From Prionace glauca (lineage: Eukaryota; Chordata; Chondrichthyes; Carcharhiniformes; Carcharhinidae): a stretch of DNA of 64,000 nt. The DNA is taken from the NCBI GenBank assembly GCA_037974335.1, contig CM075760.1, forward strand, positions 11,998,600 through 12,062,599, read 5' to 3'. Made by a program: the position numbers and the translations under genes. The notes beneath the pieces are model-generated. The model did not search any database. It saw nothing but the letters and a program-made list of their open reading frames with translations, and had not been told where the DNA came from. Below, in pieces: positions 21,131 to 32,825 of this stretch (position 1 is the first letter of the stretch; each line of letters starts with the position of its first letter).

Positions 21131-21891
21131 TGACCAAAGAGGTGGATGGGGGTAAGGCAGTGGACGTGGTGTATATGGATTTTAGTAAGGCGTTTGATAA
21201 GGTTCACCATGGTTCACTTCTGCAGAAAATGCAGATGTATGGGATTGGGGGTGATCTAGGTAATTGGATCAGGAATTGGCTAGCAGATAGGAGACAGAGA
21301 GTGGTGGTTGATGGTAAATATTCATCATGGAGTTCGGTTACGAGTGGTGTGCCTCAGGGATCTGTTTTGGGGCCACTGCTGTTTGTAATTTTTATTAATG
21401 ATCTGGATGAGGGTATAGTTGGGTGGATTAGTAAATTTGCTGATGACACCAAAGTCGGAGGTGTGGTAGATTGTGAGGAAGGGTGTCATAGTTTGCAGGA
21501 AGACTTAGACAGGTTGCAGAGCTGGGCCGAGAGGTGGCGGATGGAGTTTAATGTGGAGAAGTGTGAGGTAATTCACTTTGGTAGGAATAACAGACGTGTC
21601 GAGTATAGGGCTAACGGGAGGACTTTGAATAGTGTGGATGAGCAGAGGGATCTAGGTGTATGTGTACATAGATCCCTGAAAGTTGGGAGTCAAGTAGATA
21701 AGGTTGTTAAGAAGGCATACGGTGTCTTGGCGTTTATTGGTAGGGGGATTGAATTTAGGAGTCGCAGCGTCATGTTGCAACTGTACACAACTCTGGTGCG
21801 GCCGCACTTGGAGTACTGTGTGCAGTTCTGGTCCCCACATTACAGGAAGGATGTGGAGGCTTTGGAGAAGGTGCAGAGGAGGTTTACCAGG
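21131..21891 (+). repeat. LINE-B RT fragment, second copy
   Basis: Open from VTKEVDGGKAVDVVYMDFSK through SGVPQGSVLGPLLF, KFADDTK and LVRPHLEYCVQFWSPHYRKD. It is truncated at both ends. The right end stops inside 'ggtttaccagg', directly against the microsatellite. Confidence 0.9.
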
Positions 21892-24800
21892 AGAGAGACA
21901 CACACAGATACAGAGAGAGAGAGAGCCAGAGAGATACAGATACAGAAAGAGAGAGAGAGAAACACACAGATACAGAGAGAGAGAGACACACACCGATACA
22001 GAGAGAAAGAGACACACACAGATACAGAGAGAGACACACACAGATACAGAGAGAGAAAGACACACACAGATACAGAGAGAGAGAGACACACACAGATACA
22101 GAGAGAGAGAGAGAGACACACAGATACAGATAGAGGGAGACACAGAGATACAGAGAGAGAGAGAGACACAGATACAAGAGTGAGAGAGAGACACAGATAC
22201 AGAGAGAGAGTGACACAGATACAGAGAGAGAGTGACACAGATGCAGAGAGAGAGAGAGAGAGACACATAGATACAGAGAGAGAGAGACACACACAGATAT
22301 AGAGAGTCACACACACAGATACAGAGAGAGAGAGATACAGATACAGAAAGAGAGAGAGAGACACACACAGATACAGAGAGAGAGAGACACACAGATACAG
22401 AGAGAGAGAGAGACACAGATACAAGAGTGAGAGAGAGACACAGATACAGAGAGAGAGTGACACAGATACAGAGAGAGAGTGACACAGATGCAGAGAGAGA
22501 GAGAGAGAGACACATAGATACAGAGAGAGAGAGACACACACAGATATAGAGAGTCACACACACAGATACAGAGAGAGAGAGATACAGATACAGAGAGAGA
22601 GAGAGAGACACATACACAGATACAGAGAGAAAGAGAGAGACACAGATTCAGAGAGAGACACAGATACAGAGAGAGAGAGAGACACACACACAGATACAGA
22701 GAGAGAGAGAGACACAGATACAGAGAGAGAGGCACAGATACAGAGAGAGAGTCACACACAGATACAGAGAGAGAGAGAGACAGATACAGAGAGAGAGAGA
22801 GACACACAGATACAGAGAGAGAGAGACACACAGATACAGAGAGAGAGACACACACAGATACAGAGAGAGAGACACACACAGATACAAGAGAGAGAGACAA
22901 CCAGATACAGAGAGAAAGAGACATACAGATACAGGGAGAGAGAGAGACACAGATACAGAGAGAGAGATAGATACAGATAGAGAGAGAGGCACACACAGAT
23001 ACAGAGAGAGAGAGATACAGACACAGAGAGAGAGACACACACACAGATACAGAGAGAAAGAAAGAGACACAGATACAGAGAGAGACGCACACAGATACAG
23101 AGAGAGAGAGACACACACACACAGATACAGAGAGAGAGAGACATACAGATACAGAGAGAGAGACACACACAGGTACAGAGAGAGACACACAGATACAGAG
23201 AGAGAGACACAGATACAGAGAGAGAGACACAGATACAGAGAGAGAGAGACACACACAGATACAGAGAGAGAGACACACAGATACAGAGAGAGAGAGACAC
23301 AGATACTGAGAGAGACACACACTCACAGACACAGAGAGAGAGACACACACACAGATACAGAGAGAGAGAGACACACAGATACAGAGAGAGAGACACAGAT
23401 ACAGAGAGAGAGACAGATACAGGGAGAGACACACACTCACAGACACAGAGAGACACACACAGATACAGAGAGAGAGAGACACACAGATAGAGAGAGAGAC
23501 ACAGACACAGAGAGAGAGAGGCACACACAGATACAGAGAGAGAGAGAGACACACAGATACAGAGAGAGAGAGGGACACAGATACAGAGAGAGAGAGGGAC
23601 ACAGATACAGAGAGACACACACAGATACAGAGAGAGAGAGACACACACAGATACAGAGAGAGACATACAGATACAGAGAGAGAGATACAGATACAGAGAG
23701 AGAGAGGTACAGATACAGAGAGAGAGAGAGATACACAGATACAGAGAGAGAGAGACACACACACAGATACAGAGACAGAGAGATACCAATACAGAGAGAG
23801 AGAGACACACACAGATACAGAGAGAGAGAGACACACACACAGATACAGAGAGAGATACAGATACAGAGAGAGACACACACAGATACAGAGAGAGAGAGAG
23901 ATACAGATACAGAGAGAGTGAGAGACACACACAGATACAGAGACAGAGAGACACACAGATACAGAGAGAGAGCCAGAGAGATACAGATACAGAAAGAGAG
24001 AGACACACACAGATACAGAGAGAGAGAGACACACAGATACAGAGAGAGAGACACACACACAGATACAGAGAGAGAGAGAGCGAGAGAGATACAGATACAG
24101 AAAGAGAGAGAGAGACACACACAGATACAGAGAGAGAGAGAGACACACAGATACAAGAGAGAAAGAGTGACACAGATACAGAGAGTGACACAGATACAGA
24201 GAGAGAGAGACAGAGAGAGAGACAGATACAGAGAGAAAGAGAGAGAGACACATAGATACAGAGAGAGAGAGACACAGATACAGAGAGAGAGAGAGACACA
24301 CACAGATACAGAGAGAGAGAGACACACAGATACAAGAGAGAGAGAGACACACAGATACAGAGAGAGAGTGACAAAGATACAGAGAGAGAGAGAGACAGAC
24401 ACATAGATACAGAGAGAGAGACACAGATACAGAGAGAGAGAGATACAGACACAGAGAGAGAGACACTCACACAGATACAGAGAGAAAGAGAGAGACACAG
24501 ATACAGAGAGAGAGAGAGACAGATACAGAGAGAGAGACACACACACACAGATACAGAGAGAGAGAGACACACAGATACAGAGAGAGAGAGAGGCACAGAT
24601 ACAGAGAGAGAGTCACACACAGATACAGAGAGAGAGAGACATACAGATACAGAGAGAGAGACAGATACAGAGAGAGAGAGAGACACACAGATACAGAGAG
24701 AGAGCGACACACAGATACAGAGAGAGAGAGAGAGACACAAATACAGACAGAGAGAGACACACAGATACAGAGAGAGAGAGACACACAGATACAAGAGAGA

Positions 24801-24967
24801 GAGACAACCAGATACAGAGAGAGAGACATACAGATACAGGGAGAGAGAGAGACACAGATACAGAGAGAGAGATAGATACAGATAGAGAGAGAGAGAGAGA
24901 CACACAGATACAGAGAGAGAGACACACAGATACAGAGAGAGAGAGATACAGATACAGAGAGAGAGAG
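21892..24967. repeat. 3.1-kb (GA/CA/GATACA) microsatellite with higher-order repeats
   Basis: The plus strand consists of agagag runs, acacac runs and the word cagatacag, with only rare variants. Higher-order copies are visible: a marked stretch with 'gatacaagagtgagag' occurs at 22171 and again at 22418, about 247 bp apart; 'gacaaccagatacag' occurs near 22896 and 24801; 'gagccagagagatacag' near 21924 and 23969. The minus strand has long stop-free frames made only of Ser, Leu, Cys, Val, Ile and Tyr; they are not genes. Confidence 0.97.
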
Positions 24968-25236
24968 CATTTTAGAACGGAGTTGAGGAGGAACTTCTTC
25001 ATTCAAAGGGTGGTGAATCTCTGGAATTCTCTACCCATTGAAGTGGTGGAGGCTGCCTCGCTAAATAATTTCAAGAAGCGGGTTGATGGGTTTTTGATGA
25101 GAGGGGATTAAGGGTTATGGAGAGAGGGCCGAAAAGTGGAACTGAGCCACGACAGATCAGCCATGATCTTATTGAATGGCGGGGCAGGCTCGAAGGGCCA
25201 GATGGCCTACTCCTGCTCCTATTTCTTATGTTCTTA
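24967..25236 (+). repeat. LINE-A 3' end, second copy
   Basis: It starts 'gcattttagaacggagttga' directly after the microsatellite and runs to 'cctatttcttatgttcttaa'. It matches 18851-18872 plus 20857-21090 without the LINE-B insertion, so it shows the empty site. Confidence 0.85.
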
Positions 25237-25839
25237 AAATTCCTGACAAGTTTGAGAAATTTTAAAGCATTAGGCATTTCAGACACTACCAGCATTAAGT
25301 TAAATGACGTAGAATGTCAGAGGGTAAAATGCAATTAATGATTAAAGTATTAATTTTTTTTTGTATGGAAAATGATTGGTTCACACCTAATGAAAGGCGG
25401 GAGAATTTGACATGAAGAATGTATAATTGATCTATCCTAAGCATTTTACATCAAATTTATTGCAGAGATCAGGATACTTCTCTTCTAGAGAGGTATTGCA
25501 CTGTCCAAAAACGTTTCCCTTCGATCGTTGGTCAAATAAAAGATAAGTCTTTAAACTGGGACTCAGGTTTTCGTGAGTCTTTGTATTGTCTGAAGGTTTT
25601 GGCAATACCTGCTCTCCAGTGGTAATGTACCCAGTGTGTTGGGGGCAATGAACTCAGAAGAATCATTCAACACTCAAGCCTGATTCCATTGACAAACAGT
25701 TTATTGAATTACCTGTAAAATTATTGTTCTTTATCTGGGTTTGAGGTGACAACAAGAGAATTCTCACAGTTATTCCTCCAGGCTACATTTAAAATTTCCA
25801 GATTTAACTGGTTTGAATAAATCCACAATTATAAATTAA
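25237..25839. other. Spacer, no gene seen
   Basis: AT-rich sequence. 'ttggtcaaataaaagataag' and 'tgtacccagtgtgttggggg' resemble retroelement end sequence, and the region near 25610 faintly resembles 37555-37580. I could not assign it. Confidence 0.4.
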
Positions 25840-27260
25840 AACAGACACGAGTTTCTGAGTGATTTAAAAACAAATCAACTGATTGCTGAAAGGGTTAACT
25901 TTTCTACAGAGCCTAAAGGGGTGGGGAGTGAGCAGAAAAAACTTGCACATAATTATGGCACTTTACATAATTTTTAAAACTTTTCTAACAACAAAACAAA
26001 CTTGATTTTAAACTTCATCTATTCAGTTTTTTGTTACATTCCTCAACCTAATTATTGTAATTTGATCAGTTATAGTTAGGGATGGTAACTTCTGTGCTTT
26101 ACAAACTGATTCACTCATTTTGTTAATTCTACATGGGCTCGGAGAATCAGAAGCCAGACTTCTTCATTCTTATCCTTATTTTCCTCTCCCACCACTCCCT
26201 CTGTTTTGGGGGAGGATCGAGGGGATTCCAAATCTCATTTTATCATAAAAATGAAATACTGCAGATGCTGGAATCTGAAACAAAAGCACAAAACGCTGGA
26301 AAATCTCAGCAGGTCTGACAGCATCTGTGGAGAAAGAATAGAGTCAATGTCTCGAGTCTGGATGACCCTTTATCAGAGCTCTTATGAAGTGTCATCCAGA
26401 CTTGAAATGGCTCTATTCTCAAACCATTTTAATCATAGGTTTTGTGTTCTTAGTTTCCAAATGGCAGGTAAGAGACCTGTCCGGTACCCACTCGAGCTCT
26501 GATTTTTCACTGGCCATGATGGGGTAAGATAATAACCATTCGGATCTACTCTCAGAGGATCCACTTTTCAGTCCAGTGCTACTTGGAGTATACTATCACT
26601 TCACTGACTATCGGGTCACAAATCAGTCAGTTTTTATCACAAATTTAGGATTAAATTAATTTAAACAATGCCTGAGAATGCTTCTTAATTCCTTAATCAA
26701 CTGCCTACCACTGTTTGTTGATTGGTCAGACCCCCTTTTTACAGATTCGGGTATCTCAGCTGCTGAACACCAGCCGGTCCTGGGATAAGTTTAATTCCAA
26801 CTCATTCCCAGTAAATATTCTCACCAGGTCCGCTGTCAGGGCCCTGTTAAACAGCTTTAATGGTCAGTAATTGCAGAAACTGAGCTGTCACAGGAATGTG
26901 GTCAACGCAGTCCAGTCCCATAATGCTTCACATTCAATCTGCAGTCCTTCAATTATAACAGAATATGTGGCTGTATGTAGCTGCCTCGGCCACGGTCAAC
27001 CCCAACACTGCCTTCCTGAACTGCTACAATGCCTGTAAATACACCCACAGTGCTGTTAGGGAGTGATTTCCAGCTACTCATTCCAGACTCACTAACTGTT
27101 GGCGGATACCAGATTAATATATTAAATTCAACCACACCCAAGGTGAGTTATCCCAATTTCATTATTGTCCAGGGCAATATATTCACAATATCTTTAAAAC
27201 AGAAATTAAACATTCCCATTTGATTTCAGGTATTAACATATTCTGTTAGTTTGTTCTTTA
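25840..27260 (+). repeat. Block X, plus copy (copy 3)
   Basis: This is the partner of 2200-3382 (direct) and of 9050-10390 (inverted). It contains the 'gcagatgctggaatctgaaa' short repeat at about 26250-26420. It sits downstream of ZNF-E (-), mirroring block X downstream of ZNF-B (+). Confidence 0.75.
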
Positions 27261-27263
27261 TTG

Positions 27264-27605
27264 TCAATGTCAGGCTGGGGTTGTTCCCCTTGGAGCAAAG
27301 GAGGTTGAGGGGAGATTTGACAGAGGTGGACAAGATTCCGACAGATTGAGATAAGGTGGACAAAGAAAAGTTGTTTCCATTTGCTGATAGGACAAGGATG
27401 AGGGGGACACAGATTTAAGGTTTTGAGTCAGAGATGCAGGTGGAGGAATGTGAGGAAGAATATTTTGCTGCAGCGAATGGTATTGACTTGGAACCCGCTC
27501 CCTACGAGTGTGGAGGAAGTGGAAACAATCAATTACAAAGGAAATTGGATGGGGATTTGGGGGGTTTCAAACAGAAATGCTGACTAAATATCTCTGACCT
27601 CCCTA
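27264..27605 (+). repeat. LINE (family F) 3' fragment
   Basis: Plus-strand LINE text: 'ttgttccccttggagcaaag', 'gaggttgaggggagatttga' and a C-terminal remnant. It corresponds to the outer LINE at 8540-9050 and to 35690-35950 (-). It lacks the LINE-B insertion found in the 8.6-kb copy. Confidence 0.65.
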
Positions 27606-27619
27606 ACACCCTGTCACTC

Positions 27620-27800
27620 TGTGATTCTTGTGAAATTTAAAACAAGGTATTCACAAAAAGACTCAAAGAGCATCAGCCCACTGGAGGCTGAGACTGGCCA
27701 GTCCAGCAGAAAGAAACCCTCCGACCTGCTCCAATGACCCACTGTGAGAGTAAACAAAATGCAGTCCTGGATGTGAGAACAGAAACAATAACAGCAGAAT
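27620..27800 (-). other. Conserved ZNF 3' UTR of ZNF-E
   Basis: Reverse complement of the ZNF-B and ZNF-F 3' UTRs ('gtccagcagaaagaaacc', 'gcagtcctggatgtgagaac'). Confidence 0.6.
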
Positions 27801-27903
27801 CCAACCCCTGTGAACTTGTTGGTGCCTCAGCAGCTGTGATGAAATTCTGAACTCTTTTTTATACACTGAGCAGGTTTCTCCCCAGTGTAACCTCACTGAT
27901 GTC

Positions 27904-28890
27904 TCAGCAGGTGGGATAACTGGTTGAATCCCTCCCCACACTGAGAGCAGGTGAATGGCCTCTCCCCATGTGAACTCGCTGGTGTGTCTGCAGGTTGGAT
28001 AACTGACTGAAACCCTTCCCACACTGAGAGCAGGTAAACGGCTTCTCCCCAGTGTGAACTAGCTGGTGTCTCTGCAGGTGGAATTGTCCAGTGAATCCCT
28101 TTCCACACTGAGAGCAGGTGAACGGCTTCTCCCCAGTATGAACACGCTGGTGTCTCTGCAGGCTGGAAAATTGAATGAATCCCTTCCCACACTGAGAGCA
28201 GATGAACAGACCCACCCCAGTATGAACACGCTGGTGTGTCCGCAGGCTGGAAAATTGAATGAATCCCTTCCCACACTGAGAGCAGATGAACAGCCTCTCC
28301 CCATTGTGAATTTGTTTGTGCTTCTGCATGTCAGATGACCGAGTGAATCCCTTCCCACACTGAGAGCAGGTGAACGGCCTCTCTCCAGTGTGAATGCGCT
28401 GATGTGCCTGCAGGTCGGATAACCGAGTGAATCCCTTCCCACACTGAGAGCAGGTGAACGGCCTCTCCCCAGTGTGAATGTGCTGATGTGCCTGCAGGTC
28501 GGATAACCGAGTGAATCTTTTCTCACACTGAGAGCAGGTGAATGGCCTCTCCCCAGTGTGAATTCGCTGGTGTGTCCGCAAATTGGATAACTGGTTGAAT
28601 CCCTTCCCACACTCAGAGCAGGTGAATGGCCTCTCCCCAGTGTGAATTCGCTGGTGTCTCTGCAAAGTGGATAACACAGTGAATCCTTTTCCACACTGAG
28701 AGCAGGCGAATGGTCTCTCTCCAGTGTGAACTCGCTGGTGTGACTGCAGGTGGGAGTGTTGAATGAATCCCTTCCCACATTGAGAGCAGATGAATGGCCT
28801 CTCCCCAGTGTGGCTGCGCCGATGAGCATCCAGCAGATAGGGGAATCTGTATCTCTTTCCACAGTCTGTACATTTCCATGGTTTCTCCAT
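27904..28890 (-). CDS. C2H2 zinc-finger protein ZNF-E, frameshifted near its end
   Basis: The start at 28890 gives Met-Glu-Lys-Pro-Trp-Lys-Cys-Thr. Eleven complete fingers follow, mostly [18 protein letters not shown] types with TGERPF linkers. In the next linker one base is missing (plus strand ccatgtgaac at about 27967 instead of ccagtgtgaac), so the frame changes and ends after about 20 unrelated residues. In the neighbouring frame the twelfth finger reads TCSQCGEGFNQLSHLLRHQ and then TGA, the same stopping place as ZNF-B. A worn further finger follows ([20 protein letters not shown]). Exon 2 starts at 29220 (minus AG|GATATT). The protein may still work with eleven fingers. Head-to-head with ZNF-F across P3. 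Confidence 0.88.
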   Translation of the reverse strand: MEKPWKCTDCGKRYRFPYLLDAHRRSHTGERPFICSQCGKGFIQHSHLQSHQRVHTGERPFACSQCGKGFTVLSTLQRHQRIHTGERPFTCSECGKGFNQLSNLRTHQRIHTGERPFTCSQCEKRFTRLSDLQAHQHIHTGERPFTCSQCGKGFTRLSDLQAHQRIHTGERPFTCSQCGKGFTRSSDMQKHKQIHNGERLFICSQCGKGFIQFSSLRTHQRVHTGVGLFICSQCGKGFIQFSSLQRHQRVHTGEKPFTCSQCGKGFTGQFHLQRHQLVHTGEKPFTCSQCGKGFSQLSNLQTHQRVHMGRGHSPALSVGRDSTSYPTC

Positions 28891-29453
28891 GATGCAGGCG
28901 ACCTTGCCTCTGCCTTGGGTGGACAATCAGTTCAAGCCTCGTCCACACACACAATACGTGTTCAGTCTCTCCCCACTGTGAATGGTGTGATATTTATTCA
29001 GGCTGTGTAACTGGTTAAAGCTCTTCAGTCAGTGCACTGGAACACTCTCACTTGAATGTGGAAGTGTGTTGATGCTTTTCCAATCACACTGATGTTTGAA
29101 ATCTTTTCAAATCTCCTTCCAGATTCAATGGCCGATGATATTCAGGTTCCAAGGAATATGACTCTGCCAGATCTAGACCTGACATTTGAAATTTCAGCCT
29201 GTGATTCCTCTTTCAATATCCTGTAAAACAAGTTGACACAAGTCATCAGTATCAGTACAGGATCAAAATTCAGAACAGACACTTCCAGTTTCTATGAAAC
29301 ATTCTTTCTCTCTCATTCCACAAAGGCTACAAATCTCCATCTCACACACTTGCTCCATTCTCACTCTGTTGTATCTAATATTCACCCTCCCAATTCTCCT
29401 GAAGTTGATGATTGAGGCTGATTGACAGATCCACGCGACTGCTTCCTGTCCTG

Positions 29454-29538
29454 TCCCGGTGTTGGATTGGGGTAAACACAGTAAGAAGTCTCACAACACC
29501 AGGTTAAAGTCCAACTGGTTTATTTGGTAGCAAACGTC
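29454..29538 (-). repeat. Foldback-type repeat, end fragment
   Basis: Reads 'gtgttggattggggtaaac...agtctcacaacaccaggtta...tttatttggtagcaaa', the reverse complement of the right end at 4995-5085. The core with ctgacga is missing here. Confidence 0.65.
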
Positions 29539-29689
29539 ACTGGCTGAAAATCTCCATGCAGGCTGCCAGACAGAGCTATGCCCATATGACTGGACTAAAA
29601 ATGTGTGGAATATACAGACTGGATTCACTTCCTTACCCTTCAGTTGCTGCAAGTCCCCAATTTCCCCCAGAATGAGAAAAGAAATGGAA

Positions 29690-30176
29690 AGGGGGAGACA
29701 TTGATTTCCTCCCAGATGTTGCACAGAGGAGGAGGTTTTACTCTGAAGCTCATTGGACAACTCTTGTGACGTCACAATGGAGCTCTGTATCAGCCAATAG
29801 GAATCACTCTGCTCCGCGGTGACGTCTTAGGATTTCCAGTGCGCACGCGCGGACTCCGGACCCCCGCCCCCCCACCCATTGTTCCCCTCCCCCACCCATT
29901 GTTCCCCTCCCCCTCCTCGAGCCAAGGTTTCCAGACAAGCGGCTGGCGATTCCGGCCAGAGCGAGAAGCCGCTCGGTGATCTCCCCCTCCCCCCCCGGGT
30001 CGGAACTGCGCATGTGCAGTGTTGAGCCCGCCCCCTGACCTTTACGCTGAGATGTTGACCAATGAGACGTATTGGAGGACCGGAAGGACGCTGGTCCTCC
30101 AGCCAATCAGAGCGCGGGCTTTGTGTAAATGAAGATTGATCTTCAGCCAGCTCAAACTTCCCCGTCTCCAACATCT
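29690..30176. promoter_or_regulatory. CpG-island promoter P3 between ZNF-E (-) and ZNF-F (+)
   Basis: It has a full CRE (tgacgtcac, 29766-29774), CCAAT boxes (agccaatagg about 29793, accaatgaga about 30058, gccaatcaga about 30102), NRF1-like gcgcatgtgcag (about 30008) and a short tandem copy of 'cccacccattgttcccctcc'. The plus-side exon 1 ends ...caacatct at 30176 with donor gtgagtaaaa. On the minus side a possible donor (GGGTAAGGAAG) lies near 29630. It is paralogous to P1, P2 and P4. Confidence 0.7.
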
Positions 30177-30241
30177 GTGAGTAAAACACGTTCATTCTGC
30201 CTCTTTCCATTCCTTATCTCAATCTGGGCGGAAACCTGCAG

Positions 30242-30605
30242 CAACTGATCACAAGAAATAGAAGCAGGAGAGGCCACCAGGCCCTTCAAGCGACCCTGCC
30301 GTTCAATACAATCAGAGCTGATCAATACCGGCCTCCTTTTGTGAGCCATTTCCCCATTGCCCTCTATTCCTCAATCTATCAAATATTTATCCACCTCCAT
30401 TCTAAATACTTCTAATGATTCAGTCTCTACCATCCTTTGGAGCAGAGAATTCCAGAGATTCACCATGTTCTGTGAGAAGACATTTCTCTGCACCTCAGTT
30501 TTAAATGACTGGCCCTTTAACTTGTAGCTTGTTCGAGACTCTTCCACTCATGGAAATATCTCACCATCTGCCCTATCAAACTCCCTCAGGATCTCATACA
30601 GATTT
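30242..30605 (-). repeat. CR1-type LINE 3' fragment
   Basis: The plus strand shows 'gaagcaggagaggccaccag', 'ttcaatacaatcagagctga' and 'gaattccagagattcaccat', the complement of a LINE 3' end. It lies in the ZNF-F first intron. Confidence 0.65.
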
Positions 30606-30609
30606 ACAG

Positions 30610-30921
30610 ATAGAACCATAGAAAGCATTCTTTCTGGTTGTATCACAGCTTGGTATGGCTTCTGCTCTGCTCAAGACCACAAGGAACTACAAAATGTCGT
30701 GAATATCGCCCAAACCAGCCTCCCATCCATTGATTCTGTCTACACTTCCTACTGCCTTGGCAAAGTAGCCACCATAATTAAGGACCCCGCGCACTCCGGA
30801 CATTCTCTCTTCCACCTTCGTCCATCGGGAAAAAGATACAAAAGTCTGAGGTCATGTCCCAACTGACTCAGCAACAGCTTCTTCCCTGCTGATGTCAGAT
30901 TTTTGGATTAAGTTGCTCCCA
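30610..30921 (+). repeat. LINE-C 3' region, split by LINE-B
   Basis: It encodes LINE C-terminal text in a broken frame (SGCITAWYGFCSAQDHKELQ, then IIKDPAHSGHSLFHLRPSGK), as in widespread vertebrate L2/Rex-like LINEs. It breaks at about 30921 and resumes at 32030-32166 with the tail 'gtgacaataaatcaaatc'. Confidence 0.8.
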
Positions 30922-32029
30922 TAAATGCAGATGTATGGGATTGGGGGTGATCTAGGTAATTGGATCAGGAATTGGCAAGCAGATAGGAGACAGAGGGTGG
31001 TGGCTGATGGTAAATATTTGTCATGGAGTTCGGTTACGAGTGGTGTGCCTCAGGGATCTGTTTTGGGACCACTGCTGTTTGTAATTTTTATTAATGATCT
31101 GGATGAGGGTATAGTTGGGTGGATTAGTAAGTTTGCTGATGACACCAAAGTCGGAGGTGTGGTAGATTGTGAGGAAGGGTGTCATAGTTTGCAGGGTGAC
31201 TTAGAAAGGTTGCAGAGCTGGGCTGCGAGGTGGCGGATGGAGTTTAATGTGGAGAAGTGTGAGGTAATTCATTTCGGTAGGAATAACAGATGTGTTGAGT
31301 ATAGGGCTAATGGGAGGACTTTGAATAGTGTGGAGGAGCAGAGGGATCTAGGTGTATGTGTACATAGATCCCTGAAAGTTGGGAATCAAGTAGATAAGGT
31401 TGTTAAGAAGGCATACGGTGTCTTGGCGTTTATTGGTAGGGGGATTGAATTTAGGAGTCGCAGCGTCATGATGCAACTGTACACAACTCTGGTGCGGCCG
31501 CACTTGGAGTTTTGTGTGCAATTCTGGTCCCCACATTACAGGAAGGATGTAGAGGCTTTGGAGAGGGTGCAGAAGAGGTTTACCAGGGTGTTGCCTGGTA
31601 TGGAGGGGAGATCCTATGAGGAGAGACTGAGAGATTTGGGGTTGTCTTCACTGGAAAGAAGGCGGCTAAGAGGGGACCTTATTGAAACATATAAGATGAT
31701 TAGAGGTTTAGACAGGGTAGATAGTGATAGCCTTTTTCCTAGGATGGAGAAAGCTAGCACGAGGGGGCACGACTTTAAATTAAGGGGGGGTAGTTATAGG
31801 ACTGATGTCAGGGGTAGGTTCTTTACCCAGAGGGTGATGAGGGACTGGAATGCCCTGCCAGCTGCAGTTGTAAATGCGCCTAGTTTGGGGACGTTTAAGA
31901 GATCTGTGGATAGGTTTATGGAAGAAAAGGGATTGGTTTAGGCTAGTGGATCATTGTTTTGTAACTGGTCGGCGCAACATCGTGGGCCGAAGGGCCTGTT
32001 CTGCGCTGTAATGTTCTATGTTCTATGTT
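30922..32029 (+). mobile_element. LINE-B, third copy, inserted in LINE-C; 338-codon open frame
   Basis: A 5'-truncated LINE-B. The frame 30925-31941 is open from MQMYGIGGDLGNWIRNW through SGVPQGSVLGPLLF, KFADDTK and LVRPHLEFCVQFWSP to the natural end FMEEKGLV. The 3' UTR ends 'gtaatgttctatgttctatg'. The intact frame, the good match to 18873-20856 and the insertion into LINE-C suggest it is relatively young. It lacks endonuclease and the N-terminal part of the RT. Confidence 0.9.
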
Positions 32030-32166
32030 CTCCACACTCCAGCTTTTATGTAACACTATATTCTGCATTCTCCTTTCCTTCTCTATGAATGGTATACTTT
32101 ATCTGTATAGCACGCAAGAAAAATACTTTTCGCTGTATACATGTGACAATAAATCAAATCAAATTA
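32030..32166 (+). repeat. LINE-C 3' tail
   Basis: The second half of the element starting at 30610; it ends with the 'caataaatcaaatcaaat' tail. Confidence 0.8.
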
Positions 32167-32480
32167 TATGTTTGAATAAAGTCATCCTCACTCTTCTAAA
32201 CTCCGAAGAACCAGATTATTTAGTCTCTCTAGATAGGAGAACTCTATTTGTTATGACCAAGATGTCCAGGACAGTAAGCAGTGAGCATGTCATTCACCCT
32301 GAATCAGCACCATCAGGAGTTTTGGGTGGCTGAATGTTAGATACGGCAGCGTGAGAATGGAGGGGGAATTTGTGGGATGCAGATTTACAGATTTTCATTA
32401 ATGACAGAGGAAAGGATGTTCCTATAGAAGCTAGAATTGTCTGTTCTGACTGTGATGTTTTTTGTAAATTGTTTTTACAG

Positions 32481-32825
32481 GATATCAGAAGAGGAGGGAT
32501 CACAGACAGAAATCTCAAGCATCACATCTAGACCTGATAGAGTCACGATCTGTTGGATTCAGAAGATTTCAAACATCAGTGTGACTGGAAAAGCACCGAG
32601 ACACACACACACCTGGGTGAGAGTGTTCCAGTAAACTGACTGTGGAAAGAGCTTTACACTGAAACATGCACCCACCTGAGTGACTGTGGAAAGAACTTTA
32701 ACCAGTTACACAGCCTGAAAAAATATCACACCGTTCACAAAAATGATCAACTGTACATGTGTTCTGTGTGTGGATGAGACTTCAACTGATCGTCTAACCT
32801 GGAGAGACACAAGGACACCAGTACC
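32481..32825 (+). other. 5' leader of ZNF-F exon 2 with decayed fingers
   Basis: The acceptor 'gtttttacag' ends at 32480, followed by GATATC. The leader holds at least two worn fingers in broken frame ('ctgtggaaagaactttaacc', 'tgtgttctgtgtgtggatga') before the initiator context 'agtaccatgg'. Confidence 0.7.

Noticed and set aside
21840-25006. Several minus-strand open frames of up to about 719 codons rich in Ser-Leu-Cys-Val
   Set aside because: They exist because the GA/CA repeat has no stop codons on that strand. Composition is fully dictated by the repeat; there is no start context or homology.
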